Origin: an uncultured Armatimonadota bacterium
GTDB lineage: Bacteria; Armatimonadota; Fimbriimonadia; Fimbriimonadales; Fimbriimonadaceae
NCBI GenBank assembly: GCA_903927025.1
Contig: CAIYLG010000052.1
Span: 62,001 to 126,000, forward strand
Reading direction: 5' to 3'
DNA: 64,000 nt
How positions within the stretch are numbered: position 1 is the first letter of the stretch; each line of letters starts with the position of its first letter. This document shows, one piece after another, positions 41,650-50,743 of the stretch. Made by a program: the position numbers and the translations under genes. Under the pieces are notes generated by a model, which saw nothing but the letters and a program-made list of their open reading frames with translations, did not search any database and was not told where the DNA came from.

Positions 41650-42441
41650 ATGGTAGACCCCAAGCAAATTCACGAACAGGTCGCAGCAAAATTTGGACCT
41701 GTTGCCGAAAAGTACGCCACGAGCCCCGGGCATGCCAATCAATCTGCACTTTCCAGCCTTGTCAGCCTTGTGGCTCCGAGCGCCGCGGCTGAGGTCCTCG
41801 ATATTGCGACGGGTGCGGGAAATGTTGCACTCGCCTTTGCCCCCGATGTTGCAAGGGTTGTTGCCTTCGACCTCACGCCCTCGATGCTGGCGCAAACGCT
41901 TAAGACAGCAGCACAGCGCGGCCTCTCAAACGTTGAGGCCGTTCAAGGGTTGGCGGAAGACCTGCCGTTTGAGGATGAGTCTTTTGATGTTGTTGCGGTT
42001 CGTCTCGCGCCTCACCACTACGCCGACATCCAGAAGGCTATCGATGAAATGGCCAGAGTCGCCCGACGCGGGGGGAAGGTCGTCATTGTGGACACGACTG
42101 TCCCTGAAGACGATGAACTGGACCGGGAAATCAACGAAATCGAGAAGCTCCGGGACAGCTCGCACGTTCGCAACTACCGCCCGAGTGAGTGGAGGGCCAT
42201 GGTTGAGAAGGCCGGTCTCCTGGTGGAGCATCTTGCTGTGGGCAGATACACGGACGAATTCAAAATGGAGTTTATGGATTGGGTCGAGCGAATCCGCACT
42301 CCTCAGGCTGAAATCGATGAAATCCGCAAGCGGTTCCTGGCGGCATCTCCGGCGCTGAAAGAATCGATTCTTCTTGAAGTTCAGAGCGATAAGATCGAAT
42401 TTGTCTGGGAACAGGTCACCCTAGTTGCCTTAAAGCACTAA
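41650..42441 (+). CDS. Class I SAM-dependent methyltransferase (UbiE/type 11-like)
   Basis: 263 residues. The SAM loop is 'EVLDIATGAGNVALAFAPDV', followed by 'VVAFDLTPSML', the acidic 'GLAEDLPFEDESFDVVAVRL' and 'GGKVVIVDTTVPEDDELDRE'. The order and spacing fit the small-molecule methyltransferases related to UbiE and YcgJ. The substrate is unknown. It follows the aminotransferase gene closely and is probably co-transcribed. Its TAA is interlocked with the convergent stop in CTAA at 42438-42441. Confidence 0.85.
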   Translation: MVDPKQIHEQVAAKFGPVAEKYATSPGHANQSALSSLVSLVAPSAAAEVLDIATGAGNVALAFAPDVARVVAFDLTPSMLAQTLKTAAQRGLSNVEAVQGLAEDLPFEDESFDVVAVRLAPHHYADIQKAIDEMARVARRGGKVVIVDTTVPEDDELDREINEIEKLRDSSHVRNYRPSEWRAMVEKAGLLVEHLAVGRYTDEFKMEFMDWVERIRTPQAEIDEIRKRFLAASPALKESILLEVQSDKIEFVWEQVTLVALKH

Positions 42442-43286
42442 TCGACGCAGGGCGGCTCATTTCCCACAAAGAGCCGCTCGGTAAAGCCGGCTGAGGGTTG
42501 GTTGATTATCTCCACCTTGACGGAAATCATGTCACGAGGCAGCGAGTCAAATGGAGCCGTCCCGATCAGCGTCACGCCAGCCCCGGCATTGTCTTGAGCT
42601 CGAAAGTTGATTGCAGACTCCGGAAGTGCCGACTCAACTCCGTTGCGGATCCTTCGCGAACTCACTATCACATCCCGTGGCGAAATCGAGTGAGCCAGAT
42701 CTGGGCCCACAGTCCACTCAAAGGGTCGGCCACGGTAGATGACAAACGAGGAAGCGGCTCGCAGAGCAGTGGACCCCTCGGTTCCAGCCTGGGTCCAAGT
42801 GATCTCCATTGGATCAATCTGAGCAGGAAGTGGGTCTTCAAACGGACCCGCGATAAGCTTGACCCCGTAAACGGTGTGCCTCCCAGGTTCTGGAGCAGTA
42901 ATTCGCTTTCCACAGGCGACCTGTGCCGTGGAGTTGGGTCGGATGAGGGCGCGTGTAGCCGCGAGGAGCACCGGACCGATCCGAATAGGATCTTTGAATT
43001 CCCAAAACTGGAGCTCGATCTCTTGTGCGTTCAGGCGATCTCCATTGACGACTTCGCATGCCAGCGAATACTTCCCTCTGGGAACTAACATTGCGATTCC
43101 GGATGGAGAGGAGTCGGTGGTGACTTCGCGCCCAAACCGGTCCTGAATACGGATGCTTTGGCTCTGAAACCCGCCTATAACCCTAACACTGGACGCACAT
43201 TCGACTCCAATAGGAAACGCTGTCCAATCGGGTGTTTCTTTCGAAAGTGTCTGGGAGGGGTTCGGACGGTCTTGCACAAGGCTCAC
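42438..43286 (-). CDS. Protein of unknown function, beta-rich
   Basis: 282 residues. There is no clear signal peptide from the ATG at 43286. The sequence is beta-rich, with two or three repeats of Ig-like character ('GKYSLACEVVNGD', 'GRHTVYGVKLIAG', 'RPFEWTVGPDLA'). It has two Cys in 'QVACGKR' and 'EPPCVD'. No family is recognised. It is divergent from the gspD gene. Confidence 0.6.
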   Translation of the reverse strand: MSLVQDRPNPSQTLSKETPDWTAFPIGVECASSVRVIGGFQSQSIRIQDRFGREVTTDSSPSGIAMLVPRGKYSLACEVVNGDRLNAQEIELQFWEFKDPIRIGPVLLAATRALIRPNSTAQVACGKRITAPEPGRHTVYGVKLIAGPFEDPLPAQIDPMEITWTQAGTEGSTALRAASSFVIYRGRPFEWTVGPDLAHSISPRDVIVSSRRIRNGVESALPESAINFRAQDNAGAGVTLIGTAPFDSLPRDMISVKVEIINQPSAGFTERLFVGNEPPCVD

Positions 43287-43442
43287 GCAAACTCTACCGG
43301 GTAACTCGACAGATTTCTATCATTAGTTTTCGGTCTGGTTAATAGTTCCTTTCCTGATCTTCATAACGACTTCATGAGTCGCCTGCACCATGGACCTGTA
43401 GGATTTGCCGTTAGACGGACGCAATCCTCAGTTGAGTTCGAG

Positions 43443-45917
43443 ATGCAAAAGACCCGATCAAACCTAAAGCGCCTTGCCTGTGCGGCAATCTTCCTTCCCA
43501 TCATGGCGTTTGCGCAATCAGACAGCGTATTCGATAGCGGAAGTCTGAGCGATCCTTGGGAGGAGCTAACCCTCAACCCCAAAACTAGGATCAAGCTGAG
43601 TTTTCGAAATGCGAACGTCGATAACGTGATCGCGATGATCGAGCAGGCGGCCGGAGTCACCTTGGTAAAGGACCCAACCTTGACGGGACCCATCACCGTC
43701 ACAACTTCCAAACCCGTCAGTCTTACTCAAGCGTTTTATGTCCTTGACTCGGTGTTGCGGCTACACGGGTTTCAGATCAGTCGGCAACGACAAATTTTGG
43801 TCATCAAGGCGATCCCGAAGGCAACCGGGCGTCAAAACGGACCTCCAGGCGGTGGTGGTCCGGGTGCAGGCGCAAATGGGCCCGGCGGAGGTTCTCAAGT
43901 GAAGTTCTATCCGCTTCAATACGCTAGCGCAAGTCAAGTTTCGCGTGCCATCAACGAGGTGTTTCAGTCGGGAACCGCCAACGGCGGCGGACGTGGAAAT
44001 GGCAATGGATTCGGATTTCCAGGAGGTAACGCAGGAGGCCCCGGAGGCAATATCCCTGGCGGACCTGGTGGAGGGCCTGGAGGCGGGCCCGGCGCAGGAT
44101 TTCCCGGATTCGGCAATGGACAGGGGGGCGCTCCAACCATCCAGATTAACGTCGGCGCGGGAACGGTGAGAGCCTCCTATGAGGAGTTCAGCAATTCAGT
44201 CATCGTAAACGCTCCTGCCGCCCAACAGTCTCAAGTGGCTGATTTGATCAAACAGATTGATAAGCCGCAGACGCAGGCAGTTCACTCGAAGACCTACGCG
44301 CTAATGTATTCGAGCGCGACGGATTTGGCGACGGTCATGCAGAACGTCCTCACCGCCAATTCCAGTAAGGGGCGTGGCACGACCGGATCGACAACCACTC
44401 AGCAGGGCGGCGGTTTTGGTCCTTTTGGCGGGCAGGGCGGAGGCACATCTCAGTCCACAACCGTGGCCGTTGCAGACACGCGCACCAACTCCCTGATTGT
44501 TACTGGCAACGATGACCAACTCAAATTGGCGGATAAGGTTGTTGCAGACCTGGACCGTAAGGTGCCATTTACAACAACGACTTTTGTGTTCCAGCTTCAG
44601 AATGCTCGGGCAGACACTGTCGCTAACTTGCTGACGGCGGCATACGGGCAGCGTCAAGGTGCTTCTTCGAGCCGAACCACGACGATCACGCCCACCAATA
44701 ACACTTTCTCGAGCTCCTCCTCGACGAAGTCCACCTCTGGGGCACCAGCTGCAAATTCGCCGACTGACCAGGGCATGGCGATCAAATTGCAGGACCCAAA
44801 TGCTCAGAGTGGAGACTTGCTCACATCGGTGGGAGTCACCCAGGGTTTTGGGGGCGGTATGCAGCAGAGTAGCCAGGCACGGTCTGGCTCTTCCTCCAGT
44901 TCGTCAACCACCGCGAACGGTCAATCGATGGGTTACGATGCCAGCGGAAAGATCACTGGAGTTCACGACCTCACCGGGCAGGTGACCGCAATCGCGGATC
45001 CAAACACAAATTCTGTGATCATCGTGACTTCTCCAGACAACGCGGACCTTGTTAAGAGCGTCATGGATCAGTTAGATCGGATTCCAGAACAGGTGATGAT
45101 CCAGACCGTCATTGTCGAAGCAACGTTGGACAAGAGCAGCCAGTTTGGTTTAGAGTGGTCGTTTGCACAGAGCAAGCTTCTCGGCAACAAAGGCGTCTCT
45201 GGAACCGGCACCCAGGGCTTTGGTCTCCAGAATGCAAGCCCTGCGCTTACCGGCTTTAGCTATGTTCTCAGCGGAGGCGACCTGTCTGCCTTCTTTAACA
45301 TGCTCCAGACCAACACGAAGTATCAGGTGCTGTCTACCCCTCGGATCTTTACTTCGAACAATATGCAGGCTCAGATCAACATCAGCCAGAGTATTCCGTA
45401 CATCGTCAGCACCATTCAAAACACCAACGGAACCACTAGCTACAACTATGCCTTCCAGGATGTGGGAATCGTACTTACTGTGACGCCGCACATCACCAGC
45501 AACGGATACGTGACGATGGATGTAACGCAGACAGCGAATGACCTTCAGGGCTACACCTCTTTCAACGCGCCGATCGTGAACCAGCGCGAAGCGACGACCA
45601 CCATTTCGGCAAAGGATGGTGAGACGATTGTTTTGGGAGGCATGATCCGAAATCAGGTGACAGCGTCGGTAAACAAAGTTCCGCTGCTGGGAGATTTGCC
45701 CCTGCTTGGAAGCCTGTTCCAGTCGAAAACGAACTCCAATCAAAAGACAGAACTGCTGGTCTTCCTCAATCCAAAGGTGGTCCGAGATCCTGCCGAGGCT
45801 AAGAAGATTAAGGACGATACGCAGGCGCAGGTGAGCCCAGAGATCCTTCAGATGCTAAAGGACCAGACAAAGCCTGCCGACAAAATCGTTAAGAAGACCC
45901 CATCCGGCGGAAAGTGA
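43443..45917 (+). CDS. gspD: Type II secretion secretin GspD
   Basis: 824 residues counted from ATG 43443, which gives a clean signal peptide ('RLACAAIFLPIMAFAQ'); an upstream frame to 43374 is not needed. Domains in order: N0 ('VDNVIAMIEQAAGVTLVKDP'), N1, N2, N3 (each with the 'V.....A..V...L' pattern), then the secretin pore domain ('EQVMIQTVIVEATLDKSSQF', 'VLSTPRIFTSNNMQAQINIS', 'GETIVLGGMIRNQVTASVNK'). Long Gly/Ser/Thr-rich insertions sit inside N1, N2 and N3 (about 43846-43905, 43978-44145, 44360-44460 and 44660-44960). It forms the outer-membrane gate for type II secretion or pilus assembly. No other gsp genes are beside it; a lipoprotein gene overlaps its stop (GTGA). Confidence 0.93.
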   Translation: MQKTRSNLKRLACAAIFLPIMAFAQSDSVFDSGSLSDPWEELTLNPKTRIKLSFRNANVDNVIAMIEQAAGVTLVKDPTLTGPITVTTSKPVSLTQAFYVLDSVLRLHGFQISRQRQILVIKAIPKATGRQNGPPGGGGPGAGANGPGGGSQVKFYPLQYASASQVSRAINEVFQSGTANGGGRGNGNGFGFPGGNAGGPGGNIPGGPGGGPGGGPGAGFPGFGNGQGGAPTIQINVGAGTVRASYEEFSNSVIVNAPAAQQSQVADLIKQIDKPQTQAVHSKTYALMYSSATDLATVMQNVLTANSSKGRGTTGSTTTQQGGGFGPFGGQGGGTSQSTTVAVADTRTNSLIVTGNDDQLKLADKVVADLDRKVPFTTTTFVFQLQNARADTVANLLTAAYGQRQGASSSRTTTITPTNNTFSSSSSTKSTSGAPAANSPTDQGMAIKLQDPNAQSGDLLTSVGVTQGFGGGMQQSSQARSGSSSSSSTTANGQSMGYDASGKITGVHDLTGQVTAIADPNTNSVIIVTSPDNADLVKSVMDQLDRIPEQVMIQTVIVEATLDKSSQFGLEWSFAQSKLLGNKGVSGTGTQGFGLQNASPALTGFSYVLSGGDLSAFFNMLQTNTKYQVLSTPRIFTSNNMQAQINISQSIPYIVSTIQNTNGTTSYNYAFQDVGIVLTVTPHITSNGYVTMDVTQTANDLQGYTSFNAPIVNQREATTTISAKDGETIVLGGMIRNQVTASVNKVPLLGDLPLLGSLFQSKTNSNQKTELLVFLNPKVVRDPAEAKKIKDDTQAQVSPEILQMLKDQTKPADKIVKKTPSGGK

Positions 45918-46594
45918 ACATGGCCCAGGGCAAGCGGCAGCTTGCCCCGGACGGTTACACTTTTCTAGTGGGCAGGGCACATATCTTTTCATTTGGAACC
46001 TTCGCGCTTATTGTTGCGGCCGGATGCTCCAACAAAGAAGAGCCCAAAGCGATGCCTGGGTGGTCGTTAACTTCGGCATCGGGAATTACGATTCAGTTTC
46101 CATCTGAACTCAAAGTTTCAGACCTTTCTTCAGGAGACGTTGACGAGATCCGAAAGCGCACGAAGGACCAGTTCTCGAAATCTCCTGAGATGCAAAAGCT
46201 GATTGAGGGGCTGGTCGCCAATGGTTCGATGAAGCTGGTGGGGATGATGCCCAACTCTGCATCCCAGCCGATGCCCAATAGCTTTAATCTGGTGGTGCAG
46301 CCAGCAGCCAGTTCGGTGACCGCGGTCCAGCTCATTGAGCCGAACCGCGCGAAAATGAAGGCTGCCGCAATTTCCGGCACCCTGACAGTGGAACTCCGCG
46401 ACTACAAGGCCGGCCAGTGTGCTTACTTTGAATTTGATACCGCGTCGGGTCTCGCCGCCCACTCCCAAATCTCCTATATGTTTGTGAAGGGCGGCAGCCA
46501 GTATGTCTTCACTTTCTCGTGCCCAGTGTCAGAGAAACCCAAATGGTCATCCGTTGCCGAAACGGCGATTAAAACCATGCAGATCGGGTCCTAG
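45914..46594 (+). CDS. Lipoprotein following gspD
   Basis: 226 residues. The GTG start overlaps the gspD stop (GTGA at 45914-45917). A long signal sequence ends in a lipobox 'IVAAGC', so Cys38 should be acylated. The mature domain ('GWSLTSASGITIQFPSELKV', 'YVFTFSCPVSEKPKWSSVAE') resembles small PsbP/DUF1795-like folds, but weakly. The tight link to gspD suggests a pilotin or accessory role; that is inferred only from position. Confidence 0.7.
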   Translation: MNMAQGKRQLAPDGYTFLVGRAHIFSFGTFALIVAAGCSNKEEPKAMPGWSLTSASGITIQFPSELKVSDLSSGDVDEIRKRTKDQFSKSPEMQKLIEGLVANGSMKLVGMMPNSASQPMPNSFNLVVQPAASSVTAVQLIEPNRAKMKAAAISGTLTVELRDYKAGQCAYFEFDTASGLAAHSQISYMFVKGGSQYVFTFSCPVSEKPKWSSVAETAIKTMQIGS

Positions 46595-46614
46595 CAACCT
46601 GCCAGAATTCCTGA

Positions 46615-48036
46615 ATGGCAAAGTTGCTCGGCATCGACGTAGGTACGTCTGGCTGTAAGGTCCTGTTGATTGACGAATTCGGCACGGTCCTTAAGCAGGC
46701 GTCGGCAGAATATCCGCTTAGTGTGCCGCAGCCGCTGTGGTCGGAACAGAATCCGGAAGATTGGTGGGCGGGCGTTCAAAAGTGTCTTGCCGAGATTAAT
46801 GAACCTGACATCGACGCAATCGGCGTCGCCGGGCAAATGCATGGATCGGTATTCCTGGATGATAAAGATGAGGTCATTCGCCCCGCCATCCTGTGGAACG
46901 ATCAGCGCACCTCTGAGGAGTGCCGAGAAATTGATGAAACGATCGGAGCCGAGAGGGTTAGGCAGATCACCTGCAACCCGCCGCTCACCGGCTTTCAATT
47001 GCCCAAGCTTCTGTGGCTCCGAAACAATGAACTGAGCAACTACCAAAGGCTTAGGACGATTTTGTTGCCGAAGGACTACATTCGGTTCAAGCTTACGGGC
47101 ATCAAGGCCACTGAAGTGAGCGATGCAAGCGGGACCGGCATCTTTGATGTGCCAAACCGCAGATGGTCCACGGAAATGATGGCGGCGCTGGAGATTGATC
47201 CCTCCATCTTCCCACCATGCTTTGAGAGCCACGAAGCTTCGAGCAAGACAGCCTCTGGAATCCCGGTGGTTGGCGGCGGTGGAGACCAGGCAGCGGCGGC
47301 GGTTGGAACCGGAGCAGTGAAAAACGGAGTGATCAGCGTCAGCCTCGGCACAAGCGGTGTGGTCTTTACCGCGATCGATGGCCCCCAATATGATATTGCC
47401 GGTGCGGCTCATACCTTCTGCCATGCGAACGGTGGCTGGCACGCCATGGGCGTGATGCTTTCCTGCGGCGGGGCGCTCAGGTGGTACCGGGACACCCTTT
47501 GTGCCGGCATGACCTATGATGAGATTGCTGCCGAGGCCGAATTCATCGAACCTGGCGCAGGCGGGCTAACTTTCTTGCCCTACCTGACCGGAGAGCGATG
47601 CCCTCACAATGACCCTTTTGCCCGGGCGGCTTTTGGTGGACTGACTTTAGGGCATACCCATGCGCACTTAAGCCGAGCCGTATTTGAAGGGGTCAGCTTC
47701 GGGCTCTTGGATGGGATGAACCTGCTTCGGGGTCTTGGAGCAAAGGCCGATGAGATCAGAATCACGAGTGGCGGAGCGAAGAGCCGATTTTGGGTCCAAC
47801 TCCTTGCCGATCTCTTTCAAACGCCGTGCGTCACCCTAGCCTGCGATGAGGGGCCCGCATATGGTGCCGCAATTTTGGCTGGAGTTGGAATAGGGCTCTG
47901 GGGCTCAGTTAGCGAGGCATGTGAACAAACGGTTAAGATTCGGGCGCGATTTGAGCCGTCTGGAACCGATTACAGCTCGAAGTACGAGCGATATACAAAA
48001 CTTTATTCCCAAACTAGTGGTTGGAATGCCCGATGA
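46615..48036 (+). CDS. xylB: Xylulokinase (FGGY family)
   Basis: 473 residues. FGGY motifs: phosphate loop 'GIDVGTSGCKVLLID', 'GVAGQMHGSVFLDD', 'PAILWNDQRTSEEC', the catalytic Asp in 'VVGGGGDQAAAAVG', and 'LTFLPYLTGERCPHNDPFAR'. It phosphorylates D-xylulose to the 5-phosphate. The segment before the catalytic Asp is about nine residues shorter than in E. coli XylB. No xylA or transporter is adjacent; it follows the gspD-lipoprotein pair by 20 bases. Confidence 0.88.
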   Translation: MAKLLGIDVGTSGCKVLLIDEFGTVLKQASAEYPLSVPQPLWSEQNPEDWWAGVQKCLAEINEPDIDAIGVAGQMHGSVFLDDKDEVIRPAILWNDQRTSEECREIDETIGAERVRQITCNPPLTGFQLPKLLWLRNNELSNYQRLRTILLPKDYIRFKLTGIKATEVSDASGTGIFDVPNRRWSTEMMAALEIDPSIFPPCFESHEASSKTASGIPVVGGGGDQAAAAVGTGAVKNGVISVSLGTSGVVFTAIDGPQYDIAGAAHTFCHANGGWHAMGVMLSCGGALRWYRDTLCAGMTYDEIAAEAEFIEPGAGGLTFLPYLTGERCPHNDPFARAAFGGLTLGHTHAHLSRAVFEGVSFGLLDGMNLLRGLGAKADEIRITSGGAKSRFWVQLLADLFQTPCVTLACDEGPAYGAAILAGVGIGLWGSVSEACEQTVKIRARFEPSGTDYSSKYERYTKLYSQTSGWNAR

Positions 48037-48139
48037 CGTGGGATAATGGACAGCTTTCTGCCTGATAATGCGTTCTTTGAAGCGTGTGCAAATCAGGTAG
48101 CATTAGGCTCAATTCCTTGGAGAACTGACCACTACACAC

Positions 48140-49861
48140 ATGACGATCGACCAGAACCAGACGCCCGTGGGTGAGGAAGAAGCCCAGCAGTCTGCAACCG
48201 CGGCTGCCCAGGCGTCCGACCCAACTCCGGTGACCGATACGGCCACCGACCTCCCTACTGCTGAAGGCGTTGAGCCTGCAGCGGCTGTAGTTGCTGAACA
48301 GCAAGTGCAGGTAACCACCGACCCAGAACCGGCAACCGTTGAAGCCGTTGCTGTTGAGCCAGAAGGCCAGCAGGTTCAGGTCACGACCGAACCCGAACCA
48401 GTGGTTGAGGCTCCAGCGGAGCCAACTCCTGCTCCGGTTGAGGCCGCCGCCCCAGCGCCCGCTGCCCGCGATGAAAAAGCGGATGCTGAGCTGTTTGAAG
48501 CAGCAATGCGCGGTGACTTCGGCGAGGACATGAATCCGAGCGAAGGTGGTTTCAAGCGACTACAGAAAGGCGAGCGAATTGAAGCGACCGTCATTCAAGT
48601 GGACAAAGACAAGGTCTTTGTTGACCTTGGCACCAAAGCTGAAGGAATTATTCCTCTTGGCGAGCTGAGCGAGGAGAACCTCGAAACAGCAAAGGGCCAC
48701 TTCAACATCGGCGATAAGATCAGCGTCATCGTAATCCGACCGGAAGGTGCCGAAGGCAATCCGATCGTTTCGAAGCGACGAGCCGAGTTTGAAGAAGCTT
48801 GGGACAAGATCGAAGAAGCTTTCAAGACTCAAGAAATGATCACAGCCCAGGTTGTTGATCGTGTTAAGGGTGGCCTCGTTGTGGACGTAGGAGTTCGAGG
48901 ATTCGTTCCTGCAACCCACGTCGGCTCCGGCAAGCTTCGAAATATCGAGAAGTACGTTGGCCAGCCGCTTCAGCTGAAAGTGATCGAGATCGATCGAGAG
49001 CGAAAGAAAGTCGTTCTCTCGAACCGACAGGCTGAGGAAGAGCGAAGAGCTGCGGCTAAAGAGAACATCTTCACGGCGGTTAAGCCTGGCGATGCGCTCG
49101 ATGGCACTGTTCGTCGACTAACGGATTACGGCGCATTCGTTGACTTGGGCGGAGTCGATGGTCTGCTGCACATCTCAGAAATGAGCTGGGCACGCATCAA
49201 CCACCCCAAGGAGATGTTCAAAGAAGGCCAGAAGATTAAAGTCATGGTCCTTCGACTTGATGCCGGTGCGGGCAAAATCTCGCTCGGACACCGTCAGGTA
49301 CTGCCTGATCCGTGGAACCTCATCAAGCAGAACTACACCGTTGGACAGAAACTGACGATTACGATTGGTCGAATTGTCCAGAGCGGTGCGTTCATCAAGC
49401 TTCCGGAAGGGGCTGAGGCGTTCATGCCGGTCAGCGAGATGTCGTTCCGACGCATCAAGAGGCCTCAGGACGTCGTTGAGGAGAATCAGGAAGTCGAAGC
49501 TCAGATCATCGATCTGCGGCCCGATGAGAGACGAATGGTCCTCAGCATGAGGGCGATTGGCGGCGGCGGAGAACTCCGACCTGGCGCAGATCGAAGCCTC
49601 GGTGCGGCTCCAGGTTCCAGCTACGACGATGAGATGCGACGTGGCGGTACCGACCGAAACGGTAAGAAGAAGGGCAAGAAGGGCGGTCGTGGTCGAGATG
49701 ACTACGAGGACTTCGATGATGTGGGCGGCCGACGCGGATTCGCGACGGGTGGTGCCACCATCGGAGAGCGCCTTGGTCTGCTCAAGGGCTTCCTTGGACG
49801 AGACGAAGAGGAAGAAGAGACAGAAGAGAAGACAGAAACCGCAGAGACTACAGAAGAGTAG
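48140..49861 (+). CDS. rpsA: 30S ribosomal protein S1
   Basis: 573 residues. An N-terminal extension of about 110 residues is rich in Pro, Glu, Ala, Thr and Val and has an imperfect repeat ('VQVTTDPEP' and 'VQVTTEPEP'). Four S1/OB domains follow, at about 145-215, 230-300, 315-390 and 405-475 ('YGAFVDLGGVDGLLHISEMS' is in the third). The C-terminus is basic then acidic and unstructured. S1 helps mRNA bind the 30S subunit. Arginine is written mostly as CGA (23 of 39 by hand count). A strong terminator follows the stop. Confidence 0.93.
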   Translation: MTIDQNQTPVGEEEAQQSATAAAQASDPTPVTDTATDLPTAEGVEPAAAVVAEQQVQVTTDPEPATVEAVAVEPEGQQVQVTTEPEPVVEAPAEPTPAPVEAAAPAPAARDEKADAELFEAAMRGDFGEDMNPSEGGFKRLQKGERIEATVIQVDKDKVFVDLGTKAEGIIPLGELSEENLETAKGHFNIGDKISVIVIRPEGAEGNPIVSKRRAEFEEAWDKIEEAFKTQEMITAQVVDRVKGGLVVDVGVRGFVPATHVGSGKLRNIEKYVGQPLQLKVIEIDRERKKVVLSNRQAEEERRAAAKENIFTAVKPGDALDGTVRRLTDYGAFVDLGGVDGLLHISEMSWARINHPKEMFKEGQKIKVMVLRLDAGAGKISLGHRQVLPDPWNLIKQNYTVGQKLTITIGRIVQSGAFIKLPEGAEAFMPVSEMSFRRIKRPQDVVEENQEVEAQIIDLRPDERRMVLSMRAIGGGGELRPGADRSLGAAPGSSYDDEMRRGGTDRNGKKKGKKGGRGRDDYEDFDDVGGRRGFATGGATIGERLGLLKGFLGRDEEEEETEEKTETAETTEE

Positions 49862-49878
49862 TCACGGAATCGGTTCAG

Positions 49879-49909
49879 GGGCCAGATCTTTCGATCTGGC
49901 CCTTTTTTT
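49879..49909 (+). terminator. Rho-independent terminator after rpsA
   Basis: GGGCCAGATC (49879-49888) and GATCTGGCCC (49893-49902) pair perfectly around a 4-base TTTC loop and are followed by seven T residues (49903-49909). Confidence 0.95.
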
Positions 49910-49948
49910 ATTTTAGGCTCTCCCGGCAGTTTCTGGTACTGTGGCGAA

Positions 49949-50491
49949 ATGCGAGTGGCGCTTACCGGTGGAGTGGCGGAAGGGAAGTCCACTGTCCTCC
50001 GGATACTTCAGGAAATGGGCCGTTCAACCTATTCGGCTGATGTCGCCGCCCGCCAGGTTTTCTCGGATGAGTTGGTAAATCGACGCCTCTCCTATATTGC
50101 CGGGGTTTCAGGAGGCCTTGAACCAAAGGATCTGCGTGACCGCATGTTTGCCGATCCTTCGCTCCGTCGAAAGGTCAACGCCGTCACTCATCCCCTGGTG
50201 ATGAAGCTGGTTTTGGCAAGTGAGGCGGAGTTCGTTGAAGTGCCGCTCCTTTACGAAGTCTGTGCTCAAAACTGCTTCGATCAGGTTTGGGTCGTCACGT
50301 GTGGATCAGAAATTCAACTGGAGAGACTGGTGGCGCGAGTAGGTTCGGTGGAGCTCGCGAAGTCAATTATTCGCACTCAGCTGCCAACTGAAGTCAAATT
50401 GTCATTTGCCTGCCGGGTGATCCGAACGAATTGCGACCCCGAAACCGTCAGGCGTGGTATATCCGAAGCTCTCCGCGCAGATTCGAGATAG
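49949..50491 (+). CDS. coaE: Dephospho-CoA kinase
   Basis: 180 residues. The P-loop is 'ALTGGVAEGKSTVLRILQEM', then 'YSADVAARQVF' (Asp of the active site) and 'KVNAVTHPLVMK'; 'FVEVPLLYE' is also typical. It adds the last phosphate of coenzyme A. The protein is a little shorter than usual (about 200 residues) and the lid region is compact. It starts 40 bases after the rpsA terminator. Confidence 0.9.
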   Translation: MRVALTGGVAEGKSTVLRILQEMGRSTYSADVAARQVFSDELVNRRLSYIAGVSGGLEPKDLRDRMFADPSLRRKVNAVTHPLVMKLVLASEAEFVEVPLLYEVCAQNCFDQVWVVTCGSEIQLERLVARVGSVELAKSIIRTQLPTEVKLSFACRVIRTNCDPETVRRGISEALRADSR

Positions 50492-50496
50492 GTTGT

Positions 50497-50525
50497 TTGC
50501 AACGATTCGTTGATCGTGCTATACT
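50497..50525 (+). promoter_or_regulatory. Promoter of the envelope operon
   Basis: TTGCAA (50497-50502), 17 bases, then TATACT (50520-50525) with an extended TGC in front (50517-50519). The first gene starts at 50744 with AAGGAGG at 50727-50733, so the leader is about 210 bases long. The leader contains no open frame that stands out and no riboswitch that I recognise. Confidence 0.65.
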
Positions 50526-50743
50526 CCACCCGATCTGCCTGTCCGAAGGTCTGCCGCACGCGGCTGACTTCCGGTGGGGCCAAGGATTGGATGGTTGTTC
50601 GATCGGAGTGAAATGGCCTGTAGAGGTTTTATGTCTGACATATCAGATAAGAGGCCCGTTCAGGGGTGGTCATCAGAAGCGCGTACGAACGCCAGAGGGG
50701 CAGAGCGCCCAATGCGAATGAGGATTAAGGAGGACGCGTCATA

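Noticed and set aside
41693-42358. A 221-codon plus-strand frame inside the UbiE-like methyltransferase gene
   Set aside because: The other frame has all methyltransferase motifs; this one is Arg/Ser-rich noise.
45150-45743. A 197-codon minus-strand frame inside gspD
   Set aside because: It is antisense to the most conserved part of the secretin and has no family likeness.
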